Below, in pieces: positions 25,194 to 35,351 of a DNA stretch of 64,000 nt. The translations under genes were made by a program, and so were the position numbers. Every line of letters starts with the position of its first letter. The first letter of the stretch is position 1. The DNA comes from Pontederia crassipes. Taxonomy: Eukaryota > Streptophyta > Magnoliopsida > Commelinales > Pontederiaceae. The stretch lies in the NCBI GenBank assembly GCA_030549335.1, contig JAUKPH010000017.1:11307501-11371500 (forward strand). Reading direction: 5' to 3'. The notes under the pieces were generated by a model that was given only the letters and a program-made list of their open reading frames with translations, was not told where the DNA came from and searched no databases.

Positions 25194-26190
25194 ATGAATA
25201 CTGATCAATTAAATCATGATCACAATCCTATTAAATCTCATAGAACCAACATTAATAACAGTCTTGATATCAATTCATTTGAGCATGATTCTGATTCACG
25301 AAAACAAATATGGGAGTATCCTATTGATATGCGGGATAAAATTCGAAGAGCTTATATTAAAGTAGATCCATATTAGTATGTTCTTTTGGAATATTCAAAA
25401 TCTAGGAAAAAACATCAAAGAAGTTTTCAACCACAATGGTTTAAACCATTTTCACCATGCTTGGAATATTCTCCGTTTAAGGATGTAGCATTTTGTCTTC
25501 CATATTTCTTATTTCATAAGCAAAATGGACTTTCTAAATCAAATGCATTTATTGTAGATGGTTTTTGAAATTGGAAAAAAGTGAAAGATGGTAAAAATTT
25601 TCCATTTTTTGCTCACATAGGAAAAGATCATACATTCAGAAGGATCATACTTCGCCTCATCAAAACGTTGAAAAAGTTTGGATGAATTTAGTTGACTAAT
25701 CTTCACACATCCAGAATATGTTGGAGCAGTATACATCTCAACAAATTAAGAAGAATAAGATTCGTTTAAAAACATCAATTGATGTAGTTAAATTGTTTGC
25801 ATTTCAACAATGTGCTTTTCGAGGAAACGATGAAATCAAAACATCACAAAGACCTAGAAATTTTAGTGAACTATTAAATTTATTGGATTTTTACAATGAT
25901 GAAGAAAATGTTCAGATGAAGCTCCACAAATGCTTCCTACACTTCGCCACAAGTACGAAAGGAAATTTTGCAAGTTATTTCAACAAAAATAAAAAATATG
26001 ATTCATGAAAAAATTGGTGATGCAAAATTTTGTATTATGGTTGATGAAGCTCGATATGAGTCTAAAAAAGAGTAAATGTTTGTTGTTTTAAGATTTGTTG
26101 GTTAGAAAAGATGTGTATAAAAATATTTTTTTGGGCTTGTTCATTTTAAAGATGCTGTTGCACTGACATTAAAACATGAAATTTTTATGA
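25194..26190 (+). pseudogene. hAT-type (TTF zinc finger / DUF4371-like) transposase remnant
   Basis: Plus-strand fragments in order are IRRAYIKVDPY, FQPQWFKPFSPCLEYSPFKD, VAFCLPYFLF, then KTSIDVVKLFAFQQCAFRGNDE. Later come IMVDEARYESKKE-like (with frame breaks) and FFGLVHFKDAVALTLK. This order matches the plant TTF-type zinc-finger / DUF4371 proteins related to hAT transposases. Several stops and frameshifts are present, and the reading ends abruptly near 26190 with the catalytic C-terminal half and dimerisation domain missing. It cannot make transposase. The exact subfamily is not determined. Confidence 0.75.
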
Positions 26191-27201
26191 TACTATTGAT
26201 GCGATAATTGCATGCGCAAATTACTAGTAAGTATACTATAGGTCGAATCAAGTAATAAAAAATTATCAATCTCACGAGGCTTGTTAATTAATTGAAAGTA
26301 AACGTATTTGTAATTTAAAATAAAATAGAATTAAGAATGATATCAATCTCAAATATTCAAAACCCTTAAATAAAGAAAGAGAAAATTAAAATACATACCT
26401 TGAATGCCATCTTATCTCTTAATTATTAATAAAACTTTATGTAGAATTCAGGTGATCGAAAGATTACTAAAAGTATAGGTTTTTATTAGGACAACTTAAT
26501 TACTCTAAATTAAAAATAGATAAAAGCAGTTAAACAATTCAACTTCAATCTACCTTAATTTGAATGCTTTCAAAAATATATGCAAATTTATGTTATTAAT
26601 TACTAAATAAGTTAATTAATAATCCATAATTAATGGTCTCAAATCATATGTTCGAAAACATTAAGCCAAATCCAGCCAAGATAATAAAAAATAAGTTTCG
26701 AGAAAGAAATTTTAGTGTTGATTCATTTATAGATTATTTTTATAATATAATTGAGCGTATATCTTTTTTTATATGAAAAATGTATAATAAAATAATTATT
26801 ATTAATAAAATTATATTTTTATTTGATGAGTTGAGATATTGACGCCCTAATATTTTCTCTTGGCTCTTCCCTGACCAACACGGAGTGGAAAGGCCGTAAC
26901 CCTCTCCGTATGCAGGGGTCCAACTTTGTAGCCAAAACTCAAAAGCTTTTCTCCCTTTTTTTCCCCTTCCTTTCTTTCTTTTTGTATTATTGGTTTGCCC
27001 TCAATCTTCCCCACGTGTTCACAACACACAATTTTATATTTCGATTGGTTAAATATTGTGAGTTCCCATTAGACCCCTACTCATCATAATCATATCAAAT
27101 CTATCCACCGAGTACATTTAAGCAGTTAATGTTGTAATTACAATTTGGTAATAATAATATCGGCTAATAATCTTTCGGAGAGTGAAAACAAAAGATAACA
27201 A
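26191..27201. other. AT-rich flank, possible LTR-type remnant
   Basis: The start (AAATTACTAGTAAGTATACT, AATCAAGTAATAAAAA, ATCTCACGAGGCTTG) resembles the conserved start of a common plant LTR or TRIM sequence recalled only approximately. No boundaries were confirmed and no gene is seen. Confidence 0.35.
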
Positions 27202-27210
27202 ATAATTCAT

Positions 27211-27968
27211 AGATTTAATGTTTATCATACGCATCAAAATGCGTATGATAAACATACGCCCTCTGCCCAACGTCCGATTAGATCGGATGGTGGGCGTTGT
27301 GCGCGACCTTTCTCTCCTCTTCTCTACCTCCTCTCTCTTCTCTCTCCACCCTCCGCCTTTCTCTCCTCTTCTCTACCCCCTCTCTCTTCTCTCTTCACCC
27401 TCCGCTCTCTCTTCTCTCTCCCCCGATCACGCTCATCTCCGATCTTGCAGCGAGGTGACAGCGGCGGCGAGGAGCAAGCGGCGACGGCGGGACCCAGGCG
27501 GCGAGGTGACGGCGGGACGCAGGCGGTGAGGCGACGGTGGCAAGGGCGATGGCGAGGCGCGATCTCTCCCCCTTTCTCCCCGATCCGGTGAAGGCGACGA
27601 GGCGAGGACGGCGGGACGCGAGCGGCGAGGCGGCGGGACGCGAACGGCGAGACGCGAGACACGAGACACGAGGGGCAAACAACAAGACGATCCGATCTCT
27701 CCCCCTTTCTCTCCGATCCGGCGATGGCGAGGGCGGCCGACGATGCGAGGCCGGCCGATTGCGAGGGTATCCCTTTCTCTCCGATCGACAATGAGGGCGA
27801 CAATCGCAGGCTCCAGCGTCCCCCCGTCAGCCTCCTTTTCCTCCCCGCCGGCCGTCTCCCTTCCGCCGGTGCGCTGCCGCCGCTGCTCCGCTTAAGCGCC
27901 CACCGTCCGATCGCAGAAGGCGTATGTTTATCATAGGCATTTTGATGCGTATGATACACATTAAATCC
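27211..27968. mobile_element. Non-autonomous Mutator-like element (MULE), 758 bp
   Basis: The 56-bp terminal inverted repeats at 27211-27266 and 27913-27968 match at 52 positions. They are flanked by a perfect 9-bp duplication ATAATTCAT (27202-27210 and 27969-27977), the length expected of Mutator-like transposition. The similarity continues inward with GATCGGATGGTGGGCG against GATCGGACGGTGGGCG. The interior is highly GC-rich (GGCGGCGAGG-type repeats) with no recognisable protein, unlike the AT-rich surroundings. This fits a Pack-MULE-like filler, though no parent gene is identified. It sits 340 bp upstream of the C2-domain gene start. Confidence 0.92.
27220..27253. repeat. Perfect fold-back inside the MULE left end
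   Basis: GTTTATCATACGCAT (27220-27234), loop CAAA, ATGCGTATGATAAAC (27239-27253) gives 15-bp perfect arms. The right end has the same fold-back with mismatches. Confidence 0.9.
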
Positions 27969-27977
27969 ATAATTCAT

Positions 27978-28200
27978 TCATATATAGTTTTGGTGCAATG
28001 AGTAGGTGAGAGCACAAATCTCAACTCCAATTCGCATTCTCGTGCTTTAATCCATTTTATTTTCACGTGTCGAATTCATAGGCCTTATCAAGAAACTAAA
28101 AACACTCTTTGTCGTGTCTTAATTAATTCCAGAGGCCTAATTAAAAAAAGAAAAGTAAAAAAGAAGGCGAAGGCCTCGTTCTGCTTCCTTTTCCCACTCG
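27978..28200. promoter_or_regulatory. Upstream region of the C2-domain gene
   Basis: AT-rich non-coding sequence lies between the MULE and the TATA box. It contains an AGGCCTAATTAAAAAAAG stretch. No defined element beyond position is claimed. Confidence 0.4.
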
Positions 28201-28209
28201 TATATAAAA
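28201..28209 (+). promoter_or_regulatory. TATA box of the C2-domain gene
   Basis: TATATAAAA lies 102 bp before the ATG, leaving room for a start site about 30 bp downstream and an A/C-rich leader (CAACAATTCAACCCC, AACAACGACAACAACG) of about 80 bp, typical of plant 5' UTRs. Confidence 0.75.
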
Positions 28210-28310
28210 CACACACGTAGTAGGAATAACAATATATATAAGAACAACAATTCAACCCCAAAAAATAACAACGACAACAACGCCGCATCACTTACTACAC
28301 CAACTAAAGC

Positions 28311-28910
28311 ATGCCGTTCATGTCGAGCTCGTCGCACTCGTCCATGGAGATCAACGTCGTCTCCGCCGAGGGCCTTCGGCTCGCGGGTCGCCGCCGGAGG
28401 AAGTCCGCGTTCTTCGTCGCCGTCCGCACGGGCTCCCGCGTGCACGAGGCGGGGACCACTGACGCCTCCGACCGCGACGCCATCCCCCGCGGCTGCCCCT
28501 CCTGGAACCAACAGCTGAATCTGCCGCTGCCGCTGCTGGCCAGCTCCATATCGCTGGAGGTGCGCTGCGGGAGCGTCGCCGGCGCCGGCTCGAGGGCTGT
28601 GGCCGCGGTCACCGTGCCGCTGTCGGACTTCGCCGGCGCCGGTCCCGAGGGCCACCTGCACCTCCTCAGCTACAGTCTCAAGGACCAGCGGGGAGAGCGC
28701 AACGGGATCATTCACTTCTCCGTGAGGGTCTTCGGGGTCGCCGCCCGACGTCACATGGAAAGACAGCCGACGCCGGCAATGTGCCGAACGGGGTTGGGGT
28801 ATGAGAGGCGAAAGATGGCCGGCGGCGGCGGCGGCGTGGCAGTGGGGTATCCTCTGGGCTGCGGATGTCACGGGGTCATTTTTCGCTCGATCGACCCGTG
28901 CGGCGCCTAG
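28311..28910 (+). CDS. C2-domain protein (SRC2/BAP1-like), 3' end replaced by LTR sequence
   Basis: The frame of 199 residues starts MPFMSSSSHSSMEINVVSAE. A single C2 domain spans roughly residues 12-146: MEINVVSAEGLRL, FFVAVRTGSRVHEAG, CPSWNQQLNLPL, VTVPLSDF, LLSYSLKDQRGERNGIIHFS. This layout is that of small plant C2 proteins (SRC2, BAP1/BAP2 type) that bind membranes, often Ca2+-dependently, and act in stress or cell-death control. Asp ligands are sparse, so Ca2+ binding is doubtful. Residues 1-185 are native. From 28866 the frame enters element B's LTR and gains 14 foreign residues (start [10 protein letters not shown]) before TAG. The native end (9 codons and TAA) is at 34586-34615. TATA and leader are present, so it may still be expressed. 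Confidence 0.85.
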   Translation: MPFMSSSSHSSMEINVVSAEGLRLAGRRRRKSAFFVAVRTGSRVHEAGTTDASDRDAIPRGCPSWNQQLNLPLPLLASSISLEVRCGSVAGAGSRAVAAVTVPLSDFAGAGPEGHLHLLSYSLKDQRGERNGIIHFSVRVFGVAARRHMERQPTPAMCRTGLGYERRKMAGGGGGVAVGYPLGCGCHGVIFRSIDPCGA

Positions 28911-29407
28911 ACGTGCCCAACGTCTAGGCAAGCTCTTTTGAGCGCTTTGCGAAAGCTTGCTTATGCCACTTTTCGTATGCCACAACTTTTGGGACGCACG
29001 GTCCCGAGCGGACGCTTCTTCGGTGGAGGCGTTTGTGAACAAACGGGCACCTCGGCGTAACGCTCGATCGCTTGGGACGCTTTGGGACGCTCTTTTGTGG
29101 GTTGCCACCCCACGCTTAAGGCACGATGCTAGATTTAGGGAAGCTTGAAATCTTTGTTGAGTAAATAGGAATGATTACAACGCTTCGGAGGAGGACTAGC
29201 GGGTCTCCCCTACTATACCACCGTTTCGGGTGGTAGAATTGCGACGTGTGATGTGGAGGACCATCTCCGGGGGTGCACTTTTCAGGAGTGCAAATTACAA
29301 AACTGCCACCATCACACTTAGAAAATAAACTAAGTACAAAAGTGAGTTGAAAAGGAAAATACATGATAAGATAACTCGACGTGCCCCGGGGAGAAGCCCC
29401 CGGGACA
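28866..29407 (-). repeat. Element B left LTR (3' LTR)
   Basis: 542 bp, TGTCACGGGG to CCCCCGGGACA. It supplies the stop codon that now ends the C2 frame at 28910. Confidence 0.96.
28905..28929. other. Hairpin in element B LTR
   Basis: GCCTAGACGT, loop GCCCA, ACGTCTAGGC form perfect 10-bp arms. The same hairpin is at 34079-34103. In element orientation it is close to the LTR 3' end (U5), just before the primer-binding site in the 5' LTR. Confidence 0.85.
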
Positions 29408-29418
29408 TTCTCCCCCAC
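29408..29418 (-). other. Polypurine tract of element B
   Basis: On the minus strand GTGGGGGAGAA lies between the polyprotein stop (29419-29421) and the 3' LTR, with no spare bases on either side. Confidence 0.9.
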
Positions 29419-32400
29419 TCAAGTCAGCGACGTCCCTGGAGCTGTGGCTTGGAATTCTTCAATCTTCTGCATGAACTGCCACAAGTCTTCGGCTGTCTCC
29501 CAACTTGTGTCGGCGTCCGGTCTTCCGCTCCATCGAACAAGATACTCCTTCTTCCGATTCTTCGTGCGGACGGCGAGTACTTCTTCAACTTGATCAGTAA
29601 ACTGCTGACGGATGGCCGGCGGGGCGCGGTCTGAAACCCCACGCCCGGGATCTTCAGTGTCTTCAACGAAGGGCTTGAGCAGGCTGACATGGAAGACGGG
29701 GTGTTGTTGCATCTGAGGCGTGAGCTCCAACTTGTAGGCCACCTTGCCTACCTTCTTCAGGATCTTGAAGGGGTCCTCGTAACGCCTAACGAGGCCCTTG
29801 TGCAGATTCTTCCCACTTAGCCGAAGATGTTGGACCAGCTTCACCAGGACCAAGTCTCCGACTTCAAAGTTGACGTCCCGTCGGGCGGTGTCCGCCCACT
29901 TCTTCATGCGCTTCGATGCCTTGTGCAAACATGCTCTCGCCATGTCGTTCTGCTCATGCCATTCCCTCGCCATGCGGTGAGCGGCGGGGACTTTGCCACC
30001 ATAAGAAGTGGCGACGGCCTGGGGCGTCAGAGGTTGCTGCCCCGTCACTATCTCGAAGGGACTCCGATTGGTCGACTCGCTTCGTTGTAGGTTGTAGGAG
30101 AATTGCGCGATGTCGAGTAGCTTCGCCCAGTCCTTCTGATTGGCACTCACATAGTGCCGCAAGTAGATCTCGAGAATACAATTCACCCTCTCAGTCTGGC
30201 CGTCGGTTTGAGGATGAAGTGATGTCGAGAAATGCAGGTTGGAGCCCATCATCTTGAACAATTCTTTCCAGAATTTGCCAACGAATCGCCCATCCCGATC
30301 GCTGACGATGCTTTGTGGTAGGCCCCAATACTTCACTACATGTTTCATGAATAACTCCGCAGCTTCAGTAGCAGGACAACTTGCGGAGCCGGCGGCGAAG
30401 ATGGCATACTTGGAGAACCGATCGACGACCACCATGATGATACCTGCTCCTTCAGACTTGGGCAGGCCCGTGATGAAGTCCATGGAGACATCCTTCCATG
30501 GACGCTCTGGGACAGGCAGGGGTTCCAGAAGTCCGTCGGGCGCTTGATTGAGGTTCTTGTCTTGCTGGCAAACAAGGCATGTCTTCACGAAGGCCTCAAT
30601 GTCGTCCTCCATCCTTGGCCAGAAGTAGTTGTCTTCGATGAGTGCCAAAGTGCGGCGGATGCCCGGATGTCCCGCCCACTTGGAGTCATGGCACTCTTGC
30701 ATGATAGTGCGCCGCAAGTTGTCGAAGAGTGGAACGTATATGCGACGTTCTTTGGTGAGGATCAGCCCATCTTCCACCCAAAAGCGGCGTGTCTTACCCT
30801 CCTTCGCCTGCTCGAACAAGTTCCTTGCCGTGGGATCCGACTCCAATCCCTTCTTGATCCTCTCGATGAGGTCAGCCTGAGAGGAGCTCATGGCCGCCAA
30901 TTCCGCACGTCGGCTGAGGGCGTCGGCAACGACATTCGTCTTGCCAGGTTTGTACTCCAGGACATAGTCGAATTCCGCCATGAAATCTTGCCATCTTGCT
31001 TGCTTCGGCGAGAGCTTCTTCTGTGTCTCGAAGTAACTTGTCGCGACGTTGTCCGTCTTGATGTGAAATCGCGACCCGAGAAGGTAGTGCCGCCATGTTC
31101 TAAGGCAGTGAATTACCGCGGTCATCTCCTTCTCCTGAACGGCGTAGCGCCGCTCCGTGTCGTTGAGTTTGCGACTCTCGAACGCCACGGGATGCCCCTC
31201 CTGCATAAGAACTCCTCCAATGGCATAGTCAGAAGTATCTGTCTGTACCTCGTAGGACTTGGTGTGGTCTGGCAGGACGAGCACCGGTTCCTCCGTCATG
31301 GCCCTCTTGAGGGTGTCGAACGCTTCCTGGCATGTCGGCGTCCACTCCCACTTCACATTCTTCCGGAGGAGATTCGTCAAAGGGGTCGTCACATGTGAAT
31401 ACCCCTTGACGAACCGCCTATAGTAGTTCGTCAGGCCAAGGAACGAACGCATGTCGGAGACCTGCTTGGGCGGTTCCCACTCCATGATGGCCCGAATCTT
31501 CGCGCCATCCATCTTCAACTTCCCACTTCCGACGACATGTCCCAAGAAGTGTACTTCCGGTCGAGCGAAGGCACACTTCTCCCGCTTGACGTAGAGCTCG
31601 TTCTGCCGCAACACTTCGAACACTTGCCGAATGTGCTCGATATGCTCCTTCAAGGTGCGGCTGTAGATCATGATGTCGTCGAGGTACACAACCACGAACC
31701 TGTCAAGAAATGGCTGCAATACCTTATTCATGAGAGTGCAGAAGGTCGCTGGGGCGTTGGTGAGGCCGAATGGCATCACGAGGAACTCGTAGGAGCCATA
31801 TCTTGTGACGCACGCCGTCTTCTGCACATCCTCCTCTGCGATTCGGACTTGCCAATAGCCCGAACGAAGGTCCAACTTGGTAAACCATCTTGCGCCGCCA
31901 AGTTGGTCGAACAAATCCGCCACCAAGGGGATGGGGTACTTGTTCTTCACCGTAAACTTGTTGAGCGCCCGGTAGTCGATGCACATCCGGAGGGAACCGT
32001 CATGCTTCTTCTGGAAGAGAACCGGGGCGCCATATGGAGATTTTGAAGGCCGAACATATCCTGCATCCAATAGTTCGGTGAGTTGTTTACGGAGTTCTGC
32101 GAGTTCCGGAGGAGCGAGCCGATAGGGGACTCCATGCGGGGCTTTAGATCCTGGGACCAAGTCGATGACATGGTCCACTTCACGCTTCGGAGGCAACCGC
32201 TTTGGGAGTTCCGGGGGCATGACGTCCGCAAAATCCTCAAGGGTTTCAAGGACTTTGGGAGGTGTTGGAGTGGAGGGCCCCGGATCTTCCAAGATGGCGG
32301 TCGTCAGGAAGGTGTGCTCCTGTTTGCGCAACCCCTTCGCCACTTGCATGGCGGAGAGGGTCTTCTGTTTGAGGTCTCCGCCTGACCTCACAGGGACGTT

Positions 32401-34002
32401 GTAAGGTCCCTTGGGATCGAAGATAACCATCGAATTGGTGAGCGAGATGACACATGCGGCAATGTGTCGCAGAAAAGAGATGCCCGCCACCACTTCGTAG
32501 TCATCCACTGGTGCCACCATCACGTCGAAGCTTCCCGACCACTTGCCGATGCGAACCTTCACTCCAGGAGAAATTCCTGTGGTCGAGATAGACTTCGCGT
32601 TCACCGTCTTGAACGTGGCGTTAGTCTTCTGGAGTGGCAGCTTTAGCTTCTTGGCGGCCACTTCTGACACGAACAACTCCGATGCTCCCGTGTCAATGAG
32701 GGCATTGAAGACTTGCCCGTTCAACTCGATATCCGCGTAAAGTCGCGCAGCCGATGAAGGACCCTTCGAGGCGTTGATGGTGTTGAGGACGTGCATCGAG
32801 TTGAGACACGCCTCCTCCTTCTCTTTTTCCTTCTCGTCGGGGCAATACATTGCGTTGACTGTCGCCTTTTGCGGACAATCGCTCGTCCAATGAGGACCCT
32901 TGCAAATGTAGCAAGGCTTTGGCGGCTTCCCGTCCCTTTTGAATCTTCCATTGTTGGACTTCCCGTCTTGTTGTCCCTTGCCTTTGTCCTGATAGTGCGG
33001 CTTGCCCCCTTGTGACTTGGACTTCTCTCCCCCACCATTGCCCTTGCCCGAGGGCTTTGGTGGTGGAGTGCTCGCTTTGGCGTACTCCACGAGCGATTCA
33101 GCAGCGGCGACTAACGAGCGGAGGTTGGGGCAATCTCGTCGCTCCAACTCCATCCTAGCCCATGGCTTCAAACCCTTCACAAAGACCGCCAACAACGTGT
33201 CTTCGTCCACTTGGGAATTCTGTAGGCGGAGCTCGGTGAACTCTTTCACGTACTCCTTCAACGTGCCCTTCTGGCAAATGTTGAACAACGCAATCTTGGC
33301 CTCCAGTCCCGACTTGGCAGGGCAGAAGTAGTTGATAAGCTGCCTCTTGAAGTCGTCCCACCTCTCAATGGGACCCACAATGCCACGCTCAACATCGTCG
33401 CAATGGCACCGCCACCATAGACTCGCCGCATCTTGCAAGTAGAAGGATGCGGTCTTCACCATCCTTACTTCGGACGTCACGTCCAAGGCCTCCATGTACC
33501 TTCGGACGTTCCACAGGAAGTCGTTGATCTCTCTTGCCGACCGCTCGCCTTTGTAGGGCCTCGGCTTTGGCACATCAATTATCGCCTCATGCGGGGCGGG
33601 TGCCTCGGGACGCCGCCCGTCTCCATAGCGTCGCTTGAGCTCCTCCCGGAAGGTCTGGAACTCTTGCTCCATCTCGAACCGCATGTTTGAGAGACCATTG
33701 TCCAAGGTCTCCCGCATGTCCATGATTGTCGCTTCCATGGACTCGAGACGCGTATACAACGGCGCCATCTCTTCCCGCACCGTGGCAAGATCCACGGTCT
33801 TCTCCAACTCCCGCTCGTGCGTTGCGAGTTGGTCTTGCATCTCGCCCACGTCCAATTGGAATTGGCCGAGGCGTTGCTCGAAGGCGGACATAGTGTCCTT
33901 CGAGCGGGCGCGCCCTCGATCCTGGCGGCCCTTCTCCGGTGCAACGGGTTCATTCGTCATCTCCGAGTTCGACGTCATTTCACCTTGATCGCCGAACGCC
34001 AA
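29419..34002 (-). CDS. Element B Gag-Pol polyprotein, 1527 aa, intact
   Basis: One frame encodes the full retrotransposon polyprotein. Domains in order: an N-terminal coiled-coil-like region (about 35-125); capsid (140-310, with ASLWWRCH and [11 protein letters not shown]); zinc knuckle C364, C367, H371, C376; protease DTGA at 437-440; RT about 600-800 with [14 protein letters not shown] and YLDD at 773-776. RNase H follows with D922, E957, D984 and D1027. Integrase has zinc residues H1105, H1112, C1142, C1145 and catalytic D1194, D1235, E1271 (35 residues between the last two). A chromodomain lies at about 1470-1517 ([13 protein letters not shown]). All catalytic residues are present. Gag and Pol are in the same frame, so no frameshift is needed. 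The start at 34002 lies 19 bases from the primer site. Confidence 0.96.
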   Translation of the reverse strand: MAFGDQGEMTSNSEMTNEPVAPEKGRQDRGRARSKDTMSAFEQRLGQFQLDVGEMQDQLATHERELEKTVDLATVREEMAPLYTRLESMEATIMDMRETLDNGLSNMRFEMEQEFQTFREELKRRYGDGRRPEAPAPHEAIIDVPKPRPYKGERSAREINDFLWNVRRYMEALDVTSEVRMVKTASFYLQDAASLWWRCHCDDVERGIVGPIERWDDFKRQLINYFCPAKSGLEAKIALFNICQKGTLKEYVKEFTELRLQNSQVDEDTLLAVFVKGLKPWARMELERRDCPNLRSLVAAAESLVEYAKASTPPPKPSGKGNGGGEKSKSQGGKPHYQDKGKGQQDGKSNNGRFKRDGKPPKPCYICKGPHWTSDCPQKATVNAMYCPDEKEKEKEEACLNSMHVLNTINASKGPSSAARLYADIELNGQVFNALIDTGASELFVSEVAAKKLKLPLQKTNATFKTVNAKSISTTGISPGVKVRIGKWSGSFDVMVAPVDDYEVVAGISFLRHIAACVISLTNSMVIFDPKGPYNVPVRSGGDLKQKTLSAMQVAKGLRKQEHTFLTTAILEDPGPSTPTPPKVLETLEDFADVMPPELPKRLPPKREVDHVIDLVPGSKAPHGVPYRLAPPELAELRKQLTELLDAGYVRPSKSPYGAPVLFQKKHDGSLRMCIDYRALNKFTVKNKYPIPLVADLFDQLGGARWFTKLDLRSGYWQVRIAEEDVQKTACVTRYGSYEFLVMPFGLTNAPATFCTLMNKVLQPFLDRFVVVYLDDIMIYSRTLKEHIEHIRQVFEVLRQNELYVKREKCAFARPEVHFLGHVVGSGKLKMDGAKIRAIMEWEPPKQVSDMRSFLGLTNYYRRFVKGYSHVTTPLTNLLRKNVKWEWTPTCQEAFDTLKRAMTEEPVLVLPDHTKSYEVQTDTSDYAIGGVLMQEGHPVAFESRKLNDTERRYAVQEKEMTAVIHCLRTWRHYLLGSRFHIKTDNVATSYFETQKKLSPKQARWQDFMAEFDYVLEYKPGKTNVVADALSRRAELAAMSSSQADLIERIKKGLESDPTARNLFEQAKEGKTRRFWVEDGLILTKERRIYVPLFDNLRRTIMQECHDSKWAGHPGIRRTLALIEDNYFWPRMEDDIEAFVKTCLVCQQDKNLNQAPDGLLEPLPVPERPWKDVSMDFITGLPKSEGAGIIMVVVDRFSKYAIFAAGSASCPATEAAELFMKHVVKYWGLPQSIVSDRDGRFVGKFWKELFKMMGSNLHFSTSLHPQTDGQTERVNCILEIYLRHYVSANQKDWAKLLDIAQFSYNLQRSESTNRSPFEIVTGQQPLTPQAVATSYGGKVPAAHRMAREWHEQNDMARACLHKASKRMKKWADTARRDVNFEVGDLVLVKLVQHLRLSGKNLHKGLVRRYEDPFKILKKVGKVAYKLELTPQMQQHPVFHVSLLKPFVEDTEDPGRGVSDRAPPAIRQQFTDQVEEVLAVRTKNRKKEYLVRWSGRPDADTSWETAEDLWQFMQKIEEFQATAPGTSLT

Positions 34003-34021
34003 CTTGAGCGGTCCCAGAAAC

Positions 34022-34039
34022 GCTGCTCTGATACCAACT
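34022..34039 (-). other. Primer-binding site of element B (initiator tRNA-Met)
   Basis: On the minus strand AGTTGGTATCAGAGCAGC directly follows the 5' LTR. TGGTATCAGAGC is the exact plant initiator tRNA-Met complement. Confidence 0.92.
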
Positions 34040-34581
34040 TGTCACGGGGTCATTTTTCGCTCGACCGACCCGTGCGGCGCCTAGACGTGCCCAACGTCTA
34101 GGCAAGCTCTTTTGAGCGCTTTGCGGAAGCTTGCTTATGTCACTTTTCGTATGCCACAACTTTTGGGACGCACGGTCCCGAGCGGACGCTTCTTCGGTGG
34201 AGGCGTTTGTGAACAAACGAGCACCTCGGCGTAACGCTCGATCGCTTGGGACGCTTTGGGACGCTCTTTTGTGGGTTGCCACCCCACGTTTGAGGCACGA
34301 TGCTAGATTTAGGGAAGCTTGAAATCTTTGTTGAGTAAATAAGAATGATTACAACGCTTCGGGGGAGGACTAGCGGGTCTCCCCTACTATACCACCGTTT
34401 CGGATGGTAGAATTGCGACGTGTGATGTGGAGGACCATCTCCGGGGGTGCACTTTTCAAGAGTGCAAATTACAAAACTGCCACCATCACACTTAGAAAAT
34501 AAACTAAGTACAAAAGTGAGTTGAAAAGGAAAATACATGATAAGATAACTCGACGTGCCCCGGGGAGAAGCCCCCGGGACA
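34040..34581 (-). repeat. Element B right LTR (5' LTR)
   Basis: 542 bp, colinear with the left LTR without indels. Ten substitutions separate the copies. Confidence 0.96.
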
Positions 34582-34585
34582 CGGA

Positions 34586-34615
34586 CACCGCGCGGGAGCG
34601 GTTTCGTCCAAATAA
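34586..34615 (+). pseudogene. Detached 3' end of the C2-domain gene
   Basis: These are nine codons (HRAGAVSSK) and TAA, in phase with residue 185 at 28865 once element B and one CGGA copy are removed. They show that the pre-insertion protein was about 194 residues. They are now separated from the rest by 5.7 kb. Confidence 0.75.
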
Positions 34616-34989
34616 GTAGTCAACACTTGTTTTATTCATTTTTTTTCTGGGAGGGAATATTCTTTTTTTTCTTTCCTTTTATGAAGATGTAAGAATATGT
34701 AAAAATATTAATTGAGTTTTGTAAATGACAAAAAAAAAAGTCAGCAATTCTTGTAGTGAATCGTGCGTCAAATATTGTTACGAGTAATCGAAAGAAAAAA
34801 AATGTTGTTACGAATGCTTCGAACCTTTTTGTTAATAATAATTTACGACATCTTTGGTAATTCTAAAAAAAATTAAACTACTGACGATTATTATGTTTAG
34901 TATTTTAATTTCTGAGAATTTATTACTGACATCAAAAGAAATTGATATGCATGCATATGTATATGCATTGCTTATGTGTATATAATAAA

Positions 34990-35036
<47 letters not shown>

Positions 35037-35346
35037 ATTTCTTTCTTTGGCTTCTAGGTAGGAAAAGAAAACATAAGATTCAGAGTACTTGAATAATGAA
35101 AATATCAACAAAAAATGACAGAATGCTAGATGCAAGTGATTTAACAAAACTGCATAGCAACGACACATGAAATAACAAAGGGCAATGCTATATCCTCCTA
35201 ACATTTCACAATGGCATGGATTGTAATTTTGTCAACTTTTTGGGATGTTTTGTACATGTGAGTATTAGCAGGATTTTTAGGAGAATGAAGCATTTTCCAA
35301 TAACAAAATATGCTTTACTGTAACATGCATGGTCCCCAAATTAAGT
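34616..35346. other. 3' flank of the C2-domain gene, no genes seen
   Basis: T-rich 3'-UTR-like sequence follows the native stop. An (AT)n microsatellite occupies 34994-35034. No supported gene is present. Confidence 0.55.
34994..35034. repeat. (AT)n microsatellite, about 20 units
   Basis: Uninterrupted AT dinucleotide run. Confidence 0.95.
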
Positions 35347-35351
35347 CTCGT

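Larger units (their letters stand above)
28866..34581 (-). mobile_element. Element B: intact Ty3/gypsy chromovirus inserted in the C2 gene
   Basis: The 5716-bp element on the minus strand has two 542-bp LTRs (TGTCACGG...CCGGGACA), an initiator tRNA-Met primer site, a polypurine tract and one uninterrupted 1527-codon gag-pol frame. The flanks share CGGA (28862-28865 and 34582-34585), a 4-bp direct repeat; 5 bp would be more usual. The LTRs differ at 10 positions, all transitions. A C-terminal chromodomain with aromatic residues identifies a chromovirus. The Gag coiled coil and CX2CX3HX4C knuckle suggest a Galadriel/Reina/CRM-side clade rather than Tekay; this is an inference. It appears complete enough to be autonomous. 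It is antisense to the host gene. Confidence 0.96.

Noticed and set aside
27324..27977. 217-residue minus-strand frame in the MULE
   Set aside because: Arg/Ser/Pro-rich low complexity in GC-rich filler that runs into the terminal repeat; no domain.
28137..29108. 323-residue minus-strand frame overlapping the C2 gene
   Set aside because: Antisense shadow of a GC-rich plus-strand gene with a TATA box and clear C2 motifs, extending into the LTR.
30544..31398. 284-residue plus-strand frame inside element B
   Set aside because: Antisense shadow of the intact polyprotein.
34747..34758. ATTCTTGTAGTG downstream of the C2 gene, resembling a right CACTA terminus
   Set aside because: No matching left terminus (CACTACAAGAATTGCTGAC-like) was found upstream, so a CACTA enclosing the gene is not supported.
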